From Corythucha ciliata (lineage: Eukaryota; Arthropoda; Insecta; Hemiptera; Tingidae): a DNA stretch of 64,000 nt. Shown here piece by piece: positions 23,745 to 34,639 of the stretch (position 1 is its first letter; the number at the start of each line of letters is the position of its first letter). A program made the position numbers and the translations under genes. The stretch is from assembly GCA_038030265.1 (NCBI GenBank), contig CM075940.1, positions 5,580,001 to 5,644,000 on the forward strand, written 5' to 3'. Below the pieces are notes generated by a model, which saw only the letters and a program-made list of their open reading frames with translations, made no database searches and was not told where the DNA came from.

Positions 23745-23817
23745 GCTCCCCGGTGGGATTTGAACCCGCAACCTCTAGATTATCAGTCCAGCACGCTGCC
23801 AATTGCGCCACGGAGAC
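23745..23817 (-). tRNA. tRNA-like gene, left arm, anticodon GAU (Ile) by position
   Basis: The strand read downward folds as a cloverleaf of 73 nt. The acceptor GTCTCCG / CGGGGAG has six usable pairs and a G-G mismatch at position 1; the D-stem is GCGC/GCGT, and the anticodon stem CTGGA / TCTAG encloses loop CTGATAA (anticodon GAT). The T-stem GCGGG / CCCAC has one mismatch. The 5' half (GTCTCCGTGGCGCAATTGG) resembles animal tRNA-Asn rather than tRNA-Ile, so the decoding identity is doubtful. It may be a pseudogene. Confidence 0.55.
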
Positions 23818-23937
23818 GCTTTTGGGAGTCGTACTCCGAGGGATAAGCTAAGCCGAACCCCACCCAGATCCAGGAGAAACAATGGACCTGGGTGGGGTTC
23901 GGCTTAGTTTATCCCTCGGAGTACGACTCCCAAAGGC

Positions 23938-24010
23938 GTCTCCGTGGCGCAATTGGCAGCGTGCTGGACTGGTAATCTAGAGGTTGCGGGTTCAAATCCC
24001 GCCGGGGAGC
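23938..24010 (+). tRNA. tRNA-like gene, right arm, anticodon GGU (Thr) by position
   Basis: This is the inverted partner of the left-arm gene. The T-stem GCGGG / CCCGC is perfect, box B is GGTTCAAATCC and box A lies in TGGCGCAATTGG. The anticodon loop CTGGTAA gives GGT, which differs from the GAT of the left copy at one base. The G-G mismatch at the acceptor end persists. No intron and no encoded CCA. This copy is the better preserved one, but its identity is uncertain because the body looks like tRNA-Asn. Confidence 0.6.
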
Positions 24011-27000
24011 CATTTTTTCTCGAAACTCGAATCGTGTTGGGCTATGCCCTTCAATCGTCGTCCGGATAACATCAGTTCAATTAATTTATTAATTAACGGT
24101 AAAAGTGTGAGAATATACAAATGAAAAGGGAGGGAAAGAGTTATGATGAAAGAAAAATCAAGTCGACTACAATAATAATACAAAAAAAAAAGTCATTGGG
24201 GAAAAAAAGAATGTATACAGAAAAATATATAATAGTAAATAAATAAATAAAAAATGAAGAAAAAAAACAAAATGAGTAAAATTTAAAAAAATGATGATTA
24301 TGTTACGTAAAGACAACAAAATAAAAAAAAAATAAATAAAAAATAAAACATGACTATACAGCAAACTAACCACAGGTTGCTATCACACCGGCCGGCTTTA
24401 CCTCAATCCTCAATCCAATCAATAAAACTGATAATAGGTCAATACAAGCTAAACTAGATGAGCCCTGATGATTCAGGAAGCGTTTTGCAAATTTAGTAAA
24501 TGATTGTAAATTTTTGACTTAAAATCAGAAAAGCTCCTCAATGACCTTATAGCCGTGGGAATGCTGTTCCACAACCGAACCGAGGCACAAACAAAAGACG
24601 CTGAAAAGTGGGCTGTTCTATGACTAGGCATGACTAGATTGTTGGGATCACATCTGGTGGCTCTCAGACTGAAGCGTCCCCTAGTGACAAATAGGTCGAG
24701 GAGGTAAATGGGCTTTCTAGTAAGAAATAATTTGTACAGAAAGCTTGACATCAGGTATTTGCGGCGGGAAGAAACCTTCAACCATTTCAATTGCACGTAA
24801 TATTCCGTGACGTGTGCGTCGAATGGGAGGTCGTAAATGAACCGAACACAAGAATTTAAAGTGCGCTCAAGTCGATAACTTTCTAACGCCGATAGGTAAG
24901 CTGTCCCTGATAGAACAGAGCTGGGTCAAAACGCGATAGATACCCCCACACACACGGTTAACGTGGGACTCCCAGGAAAGGTTCTGGTCTAGCACAACGC
25001 CAAGAGCAGTTATCTTAGGCACCCAAGGAACCGAGCTTCCCCAAATAACCACCCCCGGAGCCTCACCACCGTCCGGCAACACAGACAAAAAGTGCCTGGA
25101 GCCGAAAAGGATGGCCTGAGTCTTCGTTGCGTTTACAACAAGGTCGTTCCCAGCGGCCCAGCCCAGTATCGCAGCAATGTCCGCATTCAAACTCTCCAGC
25201 GCGTCCCCCATAGAGCCAGGCTCAAAAGAAATGTAAATCACGACGTCGTCCGCGTATAAATGATACTTGCAATTTTTAATCACCATAGGAAGATCAGACA
25301 AGTACAAGGAGAACAGTGGAGGGCCGTTCACTGATCCCTGCGGAACTCCACTACGCATTTCCAAGAAGGGAGACCAAGAGTCATCAGAAGGGCACACAAC
25401 CGCCTGGCTACGATCCGCGAGATAAGAAACAAACCAATCGCAAACCCCCCTGGAGAATCCCAGTGATGCTAATTTCATAGTTAACTTGCCATGGTCAACA
25501 CGGTCAAAGGCCCTGCTGAAATCCAGCTGAACAAGGGCAGTCACCATCTGCTCATCGATAGCCCGAGTAACATCGGAGGTAATCTTGAGCAGCGCAGTCT
25601 GAGTTCCATGAGACGCCCTAAACCCACTCTGGTAACAATCCAAAATCCCCCTATAATTGACATACGACGACATTTGCTCGTAAACACATTTTTCAAGGAT
25701 TTTGGCAAGACAGCACAGAAGCGATATTGGCCTAAACTCATCAGCAGATGAGCTATTCTTCCTTTTCGGAATGCCGGGCACCACCAAGCGACCTTCCAAG
25801 ACTTCGGAAATACGGAGCACTGCAAGGATTCATTGAAAATGTGTGTCAATGGTCGAATAATATGGGGCAGACACATCTTGACAAAAGAAAGTCGCAAGCC
25901 ATCCACACCACCAGCATCCGAACTCACTCGCGAGACAGCATCAATGACGTCATCCTCAAAAATATAACTAAAGTGAAAACTTTCATCACTGTAAGGAATG
26001 GCATTCACTCTCTCAACAGCTTCTGGCAGACAGCAGGACGAAGCGTGTGAACCAACCGAAACAAAATGCTCATTGAGCTCCAAAGTGGAACATGGCAGTG
26101 GCCCGGCAACAGAACCTGATCTCCCACCCACCCCAAGAGACTTGAGATGCCTCCAGACCTCTCTAGACCCAGATGCATCACGAAACAAACCGAAAAAATA
26201 CCGACTTTTGCTGTCCCTGATCTCCCGGTTGACCTCGTTTCTGACCCTACGGTAATCATCAAGCACGTGGGACTCCCTCCTTCTACGAAAACGAGACCGC
26301 AATTTCTCCCGGTATTTAATCCTTCCACGCAACTCAGGAGTGAGCCAAGGCGCCGGTTTCCCCCCACGATGAGTGCAGCGACGAGATTCAAGTGGAGCTA
26401 CCGTATCAAGCAGGCCAGTGAATACCTCAACTTTTTCCTCGACAGAACCCGAAGAATACACTCGATCCCAGCGCTGCCCCGACAACACAGCGTCCAGACT
26501 GTTGATATCAACATTTTCTAGATTTCTACGAAAGACAAGACCGGGTGGAAGAGAAACGGGAGGAACGAAAAACTCAAGGAAAATAGCATCATGATCAGAT
26601 AGGCCAGGGTACGCCATCTGCCAGTGGTTGTCACTGTCCTCACAGTGGTCCCCCGAGTATGCAATTACGTCTAGCCAAGTGCCACCAGAGCCGGAACGGC
26701 GCGTGGCGGAAAAAGGTACCACAGACATATCCAGGGCTCCAAGCATACCCAAAACGAAGCGACTCTCACCGGATTCCCTCAACAAATCAGCGTTAAGGTC
26801 CCCCGCAAGTATAAAATGATCGAAACGCGGAACCAAAAAGGAAAGCAGGGCCTCCGTACCCGAACCGAATGGGACGTCCGGGGGGCGATGTCACAAATAC
26901 CGAACCCCCAACCAGCACGCCCAATTGCCAAAGCAATGAATTCTATATCCCTCCACAACTGACTACACCGGACTTGAGTGTAACGCGAGGCACAATACCA

Positions 27001-27779
27001 TCCCGGACATAACAAGCCACGCCTCCTCCCCTACCAACGCGATCACAACGAAAGACCGAAAAACCGGGGATGTGAATAGCTTCGTCAGGAATGCCAACAT
27101 TCAGCCAGGTCTCAGTCAAGCACACAACATCAAAAGACCAGGCAAACTTTAAAGAAGCTACCCATCATAAATGGAACACATCAAGCTGACACTCTCTAGT
27201 GCGACTCCAAATCTACAAGGCTCAACAGCAGTCATTAAATGTAATAAATATTGATATAAGAGTATCAGCAGTCTCCATGCGATAACAAGTTGAATGAATT
27301 GAGAGAATGTTAAAATAAGTTGAAAATTACGTAACACCCGAAAATCGAAAAATGAGCAAGAGAAATAAATATCAAAAATAAGATATAAAAATGAATGCAA
27401 CAAATAACTGACGACTGGCTTGTTGACTTCTACGAGGGAAAGATAGGCAAACAAAATACACAGAAAATTGGACAAAACTACGCCAATCAAAAAGAAAGGA
27501 CAAATTGAACAGCCAAGGCCTACAAAAAAATTCTAAAAACTCCAACGCAACTGCTACGCTGATGGGTACCACCGCAGGAAATCGTCGGCGCACCTGATGA
27601 CGACCGCCGGTTCGCCTTCCTTCCTCCTAACCAAGACTCTTCCACGAGACACCCAGGCAAATTTCACGGCATTCCTCTTCTGGATCTCTTTTGCCCGTGA
27701 TAAAAGCCATCTATTGAGGGCAGTAAGGCTTTCATTTACGTACACTGGGCAAAGCTCGTTTCTACCATTAAACCATTAA

Positions 27780-28130
27780 ATTCCTGCGAGGACGAGCTCC
27801 AAGCACATCATATTCTCCTGATGCCGATACATTGAAAATTGCCGCATTTTCACTGGAAGAAAGGGGGCAAAATCGTCGTTTTTGACAAGAGTTTTTGGCC
27901 CAATGACCAGATTAGAAATTGCTGGGAGCTCATCGACAGAGGAATATTTCATGCTCTTAGCACATCATATTCTCCTAAAACGATTGACTGAAATTCCCCG
28001 CATTCCACACGAAAAAGGGGCAATACATATCGTCGTTTCTGACAACACCCACCCCCCTCGTTCGTGGACCTCTAGACCACGAGAATAGAATGTGCTTGGA
28101 GCTCATCAGACGAGGAATTTTCGACGTAAA
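27780..28130. repeat. Family G repeats ('gctgggagctcatcgacagaggaatt'), about 170-bp units, tandem
   Basis: Two adjoining units share 'gcacatcatattctcctga', 'gccgcatt', 'cactggaagaaagggg', 'aaatcgtcgtttttgaca' and 'tgctgggagctcatcgaca'. The inverted family is at 62200-62960, and a fragment lies at 23080-23115. Confidence 0.7.
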
Positions 28131-28229
28131 GCAGGGTGAAAAGATGTAAAAGTGGTTTCCGAGGATGTTTGGTTCGAAATGTAGGACAATAGTAGGGCGC
28201 TTTCGTTGATCAGTTTGATGTTAAAGAAG

Positions 28230-30640
28230 AGGTTCGCGTTCAGGAAGGAAATAAGTTTTGAAAGAACGAAATCTATGAAGCCAAGGTTTGGAAAGAGTCA
28301 ACTCTATTAAATTATGGTTTTTGAATGAGCCAAATCGGTGAATTAGGTTTTGAAAGAGCGGAAGCCCGCAAAACTTGGGTTTTGTGAGAGCCAAAAATGA
28401 CAAAATCTTGTGTTTGACCTAGCCAAATTCACGAATTCGCTTTTTGAAAGAACCACATTTGTTTTTCAAACTAGCGAAATTTCCGAAACAGATTTTAGAA
28501 AAAACTAAGGATACGGAGTTTGTATGTTGAAAAATAAAAATACCCAAAGTTAGGGTTTGAATTAGCAAAAATTCGTGAAATTAGGTTTTCAAGAAGCAAA
28601 ATCAAAAGGTTATGAGAGAGCGAAAATCTTCAGTAAAATTTGGGGCAAGCCAAAATCACGAAATTTGTTGTTTTCGTTGTTAGCTTTTTGAATCGGTCAA
28701 AGCAGTGCGACTATGGACACCAGAAAGAGCCAAATCCACGAAATTTTGTGAGTAAAATAACCAAAATCCGTGAAATTGTGGTTGAAATAAGCCAAATCCA
28801 CAAAATTAGGTTTTGAATGAAGATAAATCCGCAAAATTTTGGATTTATAAGACACAAATTGATGTTTAGGTTTGGAATACTTCAAAATCGGGAATTTGGA
28901 TTTTAAAAGAGCCAATTTATTTTTCTGAATTAGCAAAGTAACCTGCGAAACTGATTTCAGTAAGATCTAAACCCCTCGAAATTTTGGTTTTAAGCGTGTG
29001 AATATCAGCAAAATTGGGGTACTAAATAACAAAAATTCGTGAAATTTCGTTTTGAAGGTGTCAAATTTGAAACATCAAAGCCCGCTTTATCAATCGTTGA
29101 TTAAAGCGCTGACTATAAAAGTCATCTGTTTCATATGATCAAATATTTCGTTATCGTTCGCAGATGATTTGTCCAAATCAGTTCTTTAAATTTTATAATC
29201 GACAATTGATAAAGCGGGCCTGAATGTTGAAACATTTGGTTATGAAAAATCAACAGCGAAATTGTGAACTGAAAAAATCGTCATTAATATTTGTTCACTA
29301 ATTTTGGTTGTCGACTTAAACGAATCCCGCGTGAAACATATTTTACAAAGAGGCAAAACCATGAAATGTTGTTTTTCATCTAGCGAAATTCCCCCAAATC
29401 GGGGTTTAAAGGAACGCGAAGTCCACGAAATTAAGTTTTGAAACAGAGAAAGTTCGTAAAATTGGCTGTTCAAAAAGGGAAAACCCTCTACGTAATTTCG
29501 GATTTAACAGCGAGAAAATCGGCAAATTGGTGCACGAAAGAACAAAAAATTAGTGGAGTTTGGTCTTTGAGGTGCCAATTTTGAAAAGTTTGTTCATACA
29601 GAGTAATAATCTACAGCCAAAATGTTAATTGATTAAGCCAAAATTACGAAATTGTTTTTTTTCGTTCTTTTTTTTGTGAAATGTGTTTTTTAATTAACCA
29701 AACCTGTGAAACTTATTATGTAAAGATCAAAAACCTAGAAGTTTGGTTATTGAATAGGGGGAGATCCCCAAAATTTGGTTTTAAAAAGCCAAGTCCACTG
29801 AATTGGGTTGAGTGAAAGTCTGACAAATTGGTTTTTGAAATAGTAAAACCTCTCGAAATTAAGATCTGAACGAGACGAATCCACAAAATTTAGTTTTGAA
29901 TGAGCGAAAATTCGTGAAACTGGCTTTTAGAAGAGTCAAAATGACGTAATTTTGTTTTTAAAGTGCCAAACTCTCATGACTGGTTTTAAATCAGACTGTG
30001 AGTCTTATTTTCCGGTTCGTCGGTCCAATGTTCTCATGTGTTGTGGGGTGAATTTTAGAGTTTTGAGTGAAATGGAGGCGTAACGGATGTGTGGAAGAGA
30101 TTCAGTGGAAATCACTGGATTGTTCTCTGAGTGGACTTTGCGCTATACGATCTCTCCGCCCGTGGCGCTCGACCTTGACCTCTGGTAAAATCGAGTTAGG
30201 GAGAATACCCGGCTCACCAGGGCTGATGAGGGCCGCGATGGCGAAATGGGGACTGCAAGAAAGTGTCGGCTAAGTGGCGCAGCTTTATTTGAAGATGAAA
30301 ACTTGAAAAACGTTGTGAGTTAGAAATACAAAAAAGTGAACAATTTTGACCTCTCTCGGGACACCCGAAAAATGAGCCCGGACGTCCCCGGATGCTCAAG
30401 AGAATTAGGACACGTCCGGGTAAAGTAGGACTTCTGGTCACCCTTCGTAAAGTGATTAAGCGAAAGTGGAAAAGCCTCCGGCTTCTTAAATTTTTTTTTT
30501 TTTTCTTTAGTTTTGAAAGAAAATTAGATTTTTAAGAGCAAAATCTCCCGAAATTTGGGTTTTCCACTGGAAATTTTGGAGTAGAGTCTTACCTTGATTT
30601 ACTTTTTCAAATAGCCAAACCCTGGACATTGTTTTTTTTT
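28230..30640 (+). repeat. Degenerate minisatellite family D ('gccaaaatccgcgaaattnggttttgaa')
   Basis: A long array of about 30-bp units; typical words are 'gagccaaatcc', 'acgaaatttgg' and 'ttttgaaagagc'. The array is interrupted by a MITE at 29080-29219 and by a non-array stretch at about 30000-30470. Related reverse-orientation arrays are at 8350-8780 and 51690-52210. Confidence 0.75.
29080..29219. mobile_element. MITE with GCCCGCTTTATCAAT inverted ends
   Basis: GCCCGCTTTATCAATCGTTG at the left pairs with ATTGATAAAGCGGGC at the right (reverse complement GCCCGCTTTATCAATTGTCG). Length 140 bp, inserted inside array family D. Confidence 0.75.
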
Positions 30641-30649
30641 TTTATCAAG

Positions 30650-31838
30650 ATTCGAACCTCCGAAAATTGTTTATTGAATGAGAAGAGTACCTACTGCCCG
30701 TCCCCACACCTTTTTTAACGGAGTTAAACGAAAGGTTTATCCCATCGGGCAGGCTGGGCTTAAGCCAACAATATATTACCATTACCTGTAGGCAGTAACG
30801 CCTATAAAAATTACTTGCCCATTTATTTCCTCGAATGATTGGCAATCTCCCTCCCACACCCCCCAACATACACCGAACAAAACAATAGAAAAAGGGTTTA
30901 GCCCTGGCTTTAATGGTGGAGAAAAAAGGAAGGGCGTCTAGATCGCCCACCCAATCGTAGCCAGTGTGTCATACCTGTAAAATCATTATTTTTTCCTGTT
31001 CATTGTTCCCTGGGGTGGACATCTTTGTTGATGGTGGCAGGCTCGTCGCTGATTTATGGAATATTATGTTTAGTGGGTTTATATAAAGGCTGAGCCCCGA
31101 GCAAATACTTCCCCTCTCTGACCATCACCCGTACTAGTCAGAATGCAAGTTTCTGTGTCAATGATTTGATTTCTGAGGCTTTATTCGCCTCACCATGGAG
31201 CTTTCGAGTCGGTCCCAGAAGCGAAATCTTCAGTTTATACGCTGGCGAAAACCCTCTTTGCTCAACTTTTGCTGTATATTCATCGTATTTGCATCCTAAG
31301 TGACGAAGTTCCCGTCACAGCCCCCCCCCCTTCCCATAAGCTAAGAACGCAACTCAATGAATCAGAACTAGATGCAATGAACCATCGCTCCCTTTTTTTC
31401 TTCTTCAGTATTTTCAAAAGTTTAAACAAAAGACACGAGGAAATTGAAATTAGTTTTCTTTCGCTTATAGTCTTCTTTTAGCCTTGCTATACACGTGACT
31501 CCCAGATGTTGAATTGACTTCTGCTCCCTTTTCCAGGGCGTGGTGGAGAGCCTTTTAGAAATCAATAAACGCCTCTACTTCCTCATGCAACCGTAACTTC
31601 AACCGTTCTTAAATTCAGTTGGCTCGCCTCATTCCTTACGAAAGGAAGTAAATTTAGAAAAAAAATAAATAAATAAAATAAATTTATCTTTACCGTCCAA
31701 CTCGGTTGAAACAATGCCCTATACAATTCATCTAGCTACTTCCAATTATCTAAACAGCTAGGTACTGATATATTTGATTAAAAAAATATTTATAACCGAA
31801 TTGTACGTGATATACAATTTTTGTTTTGTTTCTCTCAG
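30650..31838. other. Unassigned DNA upstream of the G-beta-5 gene
   Basis: No recognisable coding exon. The acceptor TTTCTCTCAG ending at 31838, 24 bp before the start codon, implies that a non-coding first exon and the promoter lie somewhere in or beyond this interval. An AATAAA-rich patch is at 31660-31685. Confidence 0.4.
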
Positions 31839-31862
31839 ACGAATGTGGATGTTTAGTGAGCA

Positions 31863-34315
31863 ATGGCTCAAGATGGAAGTCCCAAAGCCATTGAATCGTT
31901 GTCTAAAGAGGTAGAAGCTTTAAAAACAAAACTAGAAGAAGAGCGACAAAAATTAAACGATGTGAGCCGTAAGTAATTACCAATTTCAGTTTACAAAACA
32001 GTTTGCCTTGTTGAACTCTGAAATAGTGAATAAGAGCTTGCTTCTAGTCCAAATTCAATTGCTGGCTTGCAGGGATGGGATGTACCTAGGTATACTTGCA
32101 CCTCGGTACATTTTTAGTAACTAGGTACATTTTCATTTTGAGTACCTGTAACGATACCTAGGTACCGAAAAAATCAAAGTAACGGCTGAGTACCTAGGTA
32201 CTAAAAATGTACCTTTAGCTCAATTTCTACGATTCGTTGTGATTGTAAAAAACAAAAAATTGCTAAATAGCACTGGACGACAACTATGATAAGTTAGTTT
32301 TGTTGAATACCAACAAAGATTTCTTGGGTACTTCTAATAACAAAGATACCTTGTCTAATTGCACCTGATACATATAGGAACCGTTTTTGTTTCGTTTACC
32401 TATAGGTACTTTTTGAATTTTCAGTACCTCTAACATTACATAGGTACTTGAAAAACTGGAAGTACCTGTATCTGTACGTACACATTTGAAAGTACCTGCC
32501 CCAAGCCCCATCACTGCTGTCGTGTAATATAACGTTACAATTTGAACAAAAATTATTACGTTGATACCATGACCCTCAAGACTTCGCGACAATGCGTTCT
32601 ATAGTCCAGCGGCATTAATATGTACACTAGTACACTTTCTTGTACACCATTCAACGCATTATTTTGTTTCCCGTTTCTACAAAGTCACTGTTTTTCTTTT
32701 AGTTGCAAGCGTTGGAGAGAGATTGGAGCTCATCACGCTGCTCAACATCAAACCCAGAAGACTCCTTAAGGGACACCAAGCCAAGGTGCTATGTTCAGAC
32801 TGGGCTCCCGACAAGAGGCACATCGTTTCTTCATCTCAAGTAAAAATCGGGGAATTTTAGTTCACAATTTTAAATTCACATGGGGAGGAGGGTACTCCCG
32901 TCGACCTGCCACCCTGGGGAGCCTTGTTAGGTTTGAAAATGTTTAGAAGTCGTTTTTTCTATATGTTTCCTCAGGATGGAAAAATGATAATTTGGGATGC
33001 CTTTACAACAAACAAAGAACACGCCATCACGATGCCTACGACCTGGGTCATGGCATGCGCATATGCACCTTCTGGAAATTTTGTTGCTTGCGGGTATTCC
33101 CCATGAGACCACGAATTCTTGATTGTTCTTATAAACTTTAATGCTTTGAATTCCAGCGGCCTTGACAATAAAGTAACTGTGTATTCGCTGAGCACGGAAG
33201 ATGACTTTTCGACCAAAAAAAAATCCGTGGGAACGCATACTAGTTATACATCATGCTGTACATTTCCAAATTCGGACCAACAAGTGAGAACATCTTTTTT
33301 TTTTGTGACTAAGTGAATGAGACTGAATATTGTTGCGGGGGGGCGCGGATTAGATTCTGACGGGCAGCGGAGATTCTAGTTGCGCCCTGTGGGACGTGGA
33401 ATCAGGTCAACTGTTGCAAAGCTTCCATGGCCATACAAGTGATGTCATGTCATTGGATTTGGCTCCCTCTGAGGCGGGGAATACATTCGTTTCCGGTGTA
33501 AGTTACATTTTAGGCTCATGCCCAAATTTATTTGTAAATCGTTGCCATTGTATTCACAGAGCTGTGATAAAAAAGCCTACGTTTGGGACATGAGAACGGG
33601 TAACTGCGTACAATCATTCGAAGGGCACTTGTCTGATATAAATAGCGTTAAATTTCATCCGAGTGGCGACGCCATAGCCACGGGTTCTGATGATTCCACT
33701 GTGAGTGGCTAGTAGTTAAAATCCATCCATTGAATGACCACATTCTGGTGGATTCGCATACGTACTTGAATCTAAAGAGAAAGAAAACTGGTTCACACAG
33801 TTTTGAACGTTCATCACAAAGTGGTCACCCAATAACTTTCAATCAAAATGCCGACAAAAAAATGTCTACGTCTTTCAGTGCCGCTTGTTCGATTTAAGAG
33901 CTGACAAAGAAGTCGCTCTATACACGAAAGAGAGCATCATATTTGGGGCCAACTGTGTTGATTTTTCCGTGAGTGGTGAGTGAACAAAATAAAAAACAAA
34001 TCTCACCGCACGAAAAGGCGAGAGAAACAAAATGGTGTGAAAAGCGGTAGGAGTTTAAATAATTTTCCCCCAGGTCGTCTATTATTTGCCGGTTACAATG
34101 ACTATACCATCAATGTATGGGACACGCTCAAATGCGTCCGAGTGAGCCTCCTGTATGGCCATGAAAACAGAGTGTCGTGTCTTCAGATATCACCAGATGG
34201 AACTGCTCTGTCTACAGGGAGCTGGGACGCAACTCTGAGGGTAAGACTGAGAGTTTCACTGTGATTCCGTGTTTTAAACTCATCACTTCACATCTTTGTT
34301 TAGGTCTGGGCTTAA
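31863..34315 (+). CDS. GNB5: Guanine nucleotide-binding protein subunit beta-5
   Basis: Nine coding exons: 31863-31968, 32703-32839, 32975-33093, 33157-33283, 33354-33497, 33560-33700, 33879-33975, 34074-34240 and 34304-34315. All junctions are GT-AG and phases agree, giving 349 residues against about 353 for human short GNB5. An N-terminal coiled coil (residues 7-33, [17 protein letters not shown]) precedes seven WD40 blades, with WD-type ends at IIWDAF, ALWDVE, YVWDMR, RLFDLR, INVWDT and the last residues RVWA. Strong family phrases include [25 protein letters not shown] and GHENRVSCL. The beta-5 protein partners R7-type RGS proteins through their G-gamma-like domain and restrains Go/Gi signalling, mainly in neurons, rather than forming a classical beta-gamma dimer. 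The intron before exon 2 contains a small hAT-like insertion. The gene converges on DNA ligase IV. Confidence 0.97.
32070..32516. mobile_element. Short hAT-like element in intron 1 of GNB5
   Basis: Begins CAGGGATGGGATGTACC and ends GCCCCATCACTG (reverse complement CAGTGATGGGGC). The flanking octamers CTGGCTTG (32062-32069) and CTGTCGTG (32517-32524) match at 6 of 8 positions, as expected for an old hAT target duplication. The interior is built of repeated GGTACC-like words (ACCTAGGTAC, TAGGTACTT) and has no coding capacity. Confidence 0.7.
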
Positions 34316-34542
34316 TAACAACAAACGCTTTTTCTGTTAAGTTTCACTTGTTAGACTTGTTCTCCATTGTTGAATTTGTTCTAAGTAATTTATTACCTCA
34401 ATTTCTCCAGTAGAATTTGAATAACAAAACGTTGCAACTTCGTTGGTTATGCACTTTTCATTTTTGTACTGCATATATTATATGCGATTATTTTGCATAA
34501 ACTTAAAGTATATCCTTTATGACAGGTTGAGTAAGGACGTGT

Positions 34543-34621
34543 CAAGTAGAAATTACTTTTTCCTATTATTTTTTCCTATTAGATCGTATCATAGGCTTAT
34601 AACAAAGTAAATTTCTACTTG
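34543..34621 (+). other. Hairpin in the presumed 3' UTR of GNB5
   Basis: CAAGTAGAAATTACTTT pairs with AAAGTAAATTTCTACTTG with a loop of about 44 nt. It lies 10 bp before an AATAAA at 34631-34636 that is the likely polyadenylation signal. It could be a miniature transposon remnant or a structured 3' UTR element. Confidence 0.5.
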
Positions 34622-34630
34622 TTCTAAAAC

Positions 34631-34636
34631 AATAAA
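34631..34636 (+). terminator. Candidate polyadenylation signal of GNB5
   Basis: AATAAA, 316 bp after the stop codon and directly after the hairpin. Confidence 0.45.
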
Positions 34637-34639
34637 GAA

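Larger units (their letters stand above)
23660..24098. repeat. 439-bp palindrome with a tRNA-like gene in each arm
   Basis: The arms are 23660-23872 and 23883-24098, nearly identical in inverted orientation, with a spacer of about 10 bp. Outer sequence TTAATTAATAAAT/TAATTAATTGAACTGATG leads into GTTATCCGGACGACG, then a tRNA-like gene, then GGAGTACGACTCCC and CCGAACCCCACCC at the centre. It interrupts the 3' part of the retrotransposon. It could be a foldback element, a head-to-head duplication, or an assembly artefact of a hairpin read. Confidence 0.85.
23190..27170 (-). mobile_element. Degenerate non-LTR retrotransposon with endonuclease and reverse transcriptase
   Basis: On the minus strand an apurinic-type endonuclease begins inside its domain (CLTETWLN at about 27123, GRGGGVACYVRD) and continues, after frame changes near 26960 and 26850, with LAGDLNADLL and the LSDHDAIF motif. 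The reverse transcriptase follows: HIFNESLQCSVFPKSWK, a frame change near 25780, then FRPISLL, QSGFRASHGTQ, QLDFSRAFDRVDH, SGVPQGS and YADDVVIY (about 25260). After another break the C-terminus is at 24796-24473 (LWNSIPTAIRSL). At least four frame breaks make it a pseudogene. The 5' end of the endonuclease and any ORF1 are missing. The A/T-rich 3' region is interrupted by the tRNA palindrome at 23660-24098. Overall style suits the Jockey/CR1-like group; not resolved further. Confidence 0.9.

Noticed and set aside
30215..30262. CTGATGAGGGCC...GGCGAAA, resembling a hammerhead core
   Set aside because: Two extra G residues separate CTGATGA from the GCC/GGC helix, and no flanking strands pair to form stems I and III.
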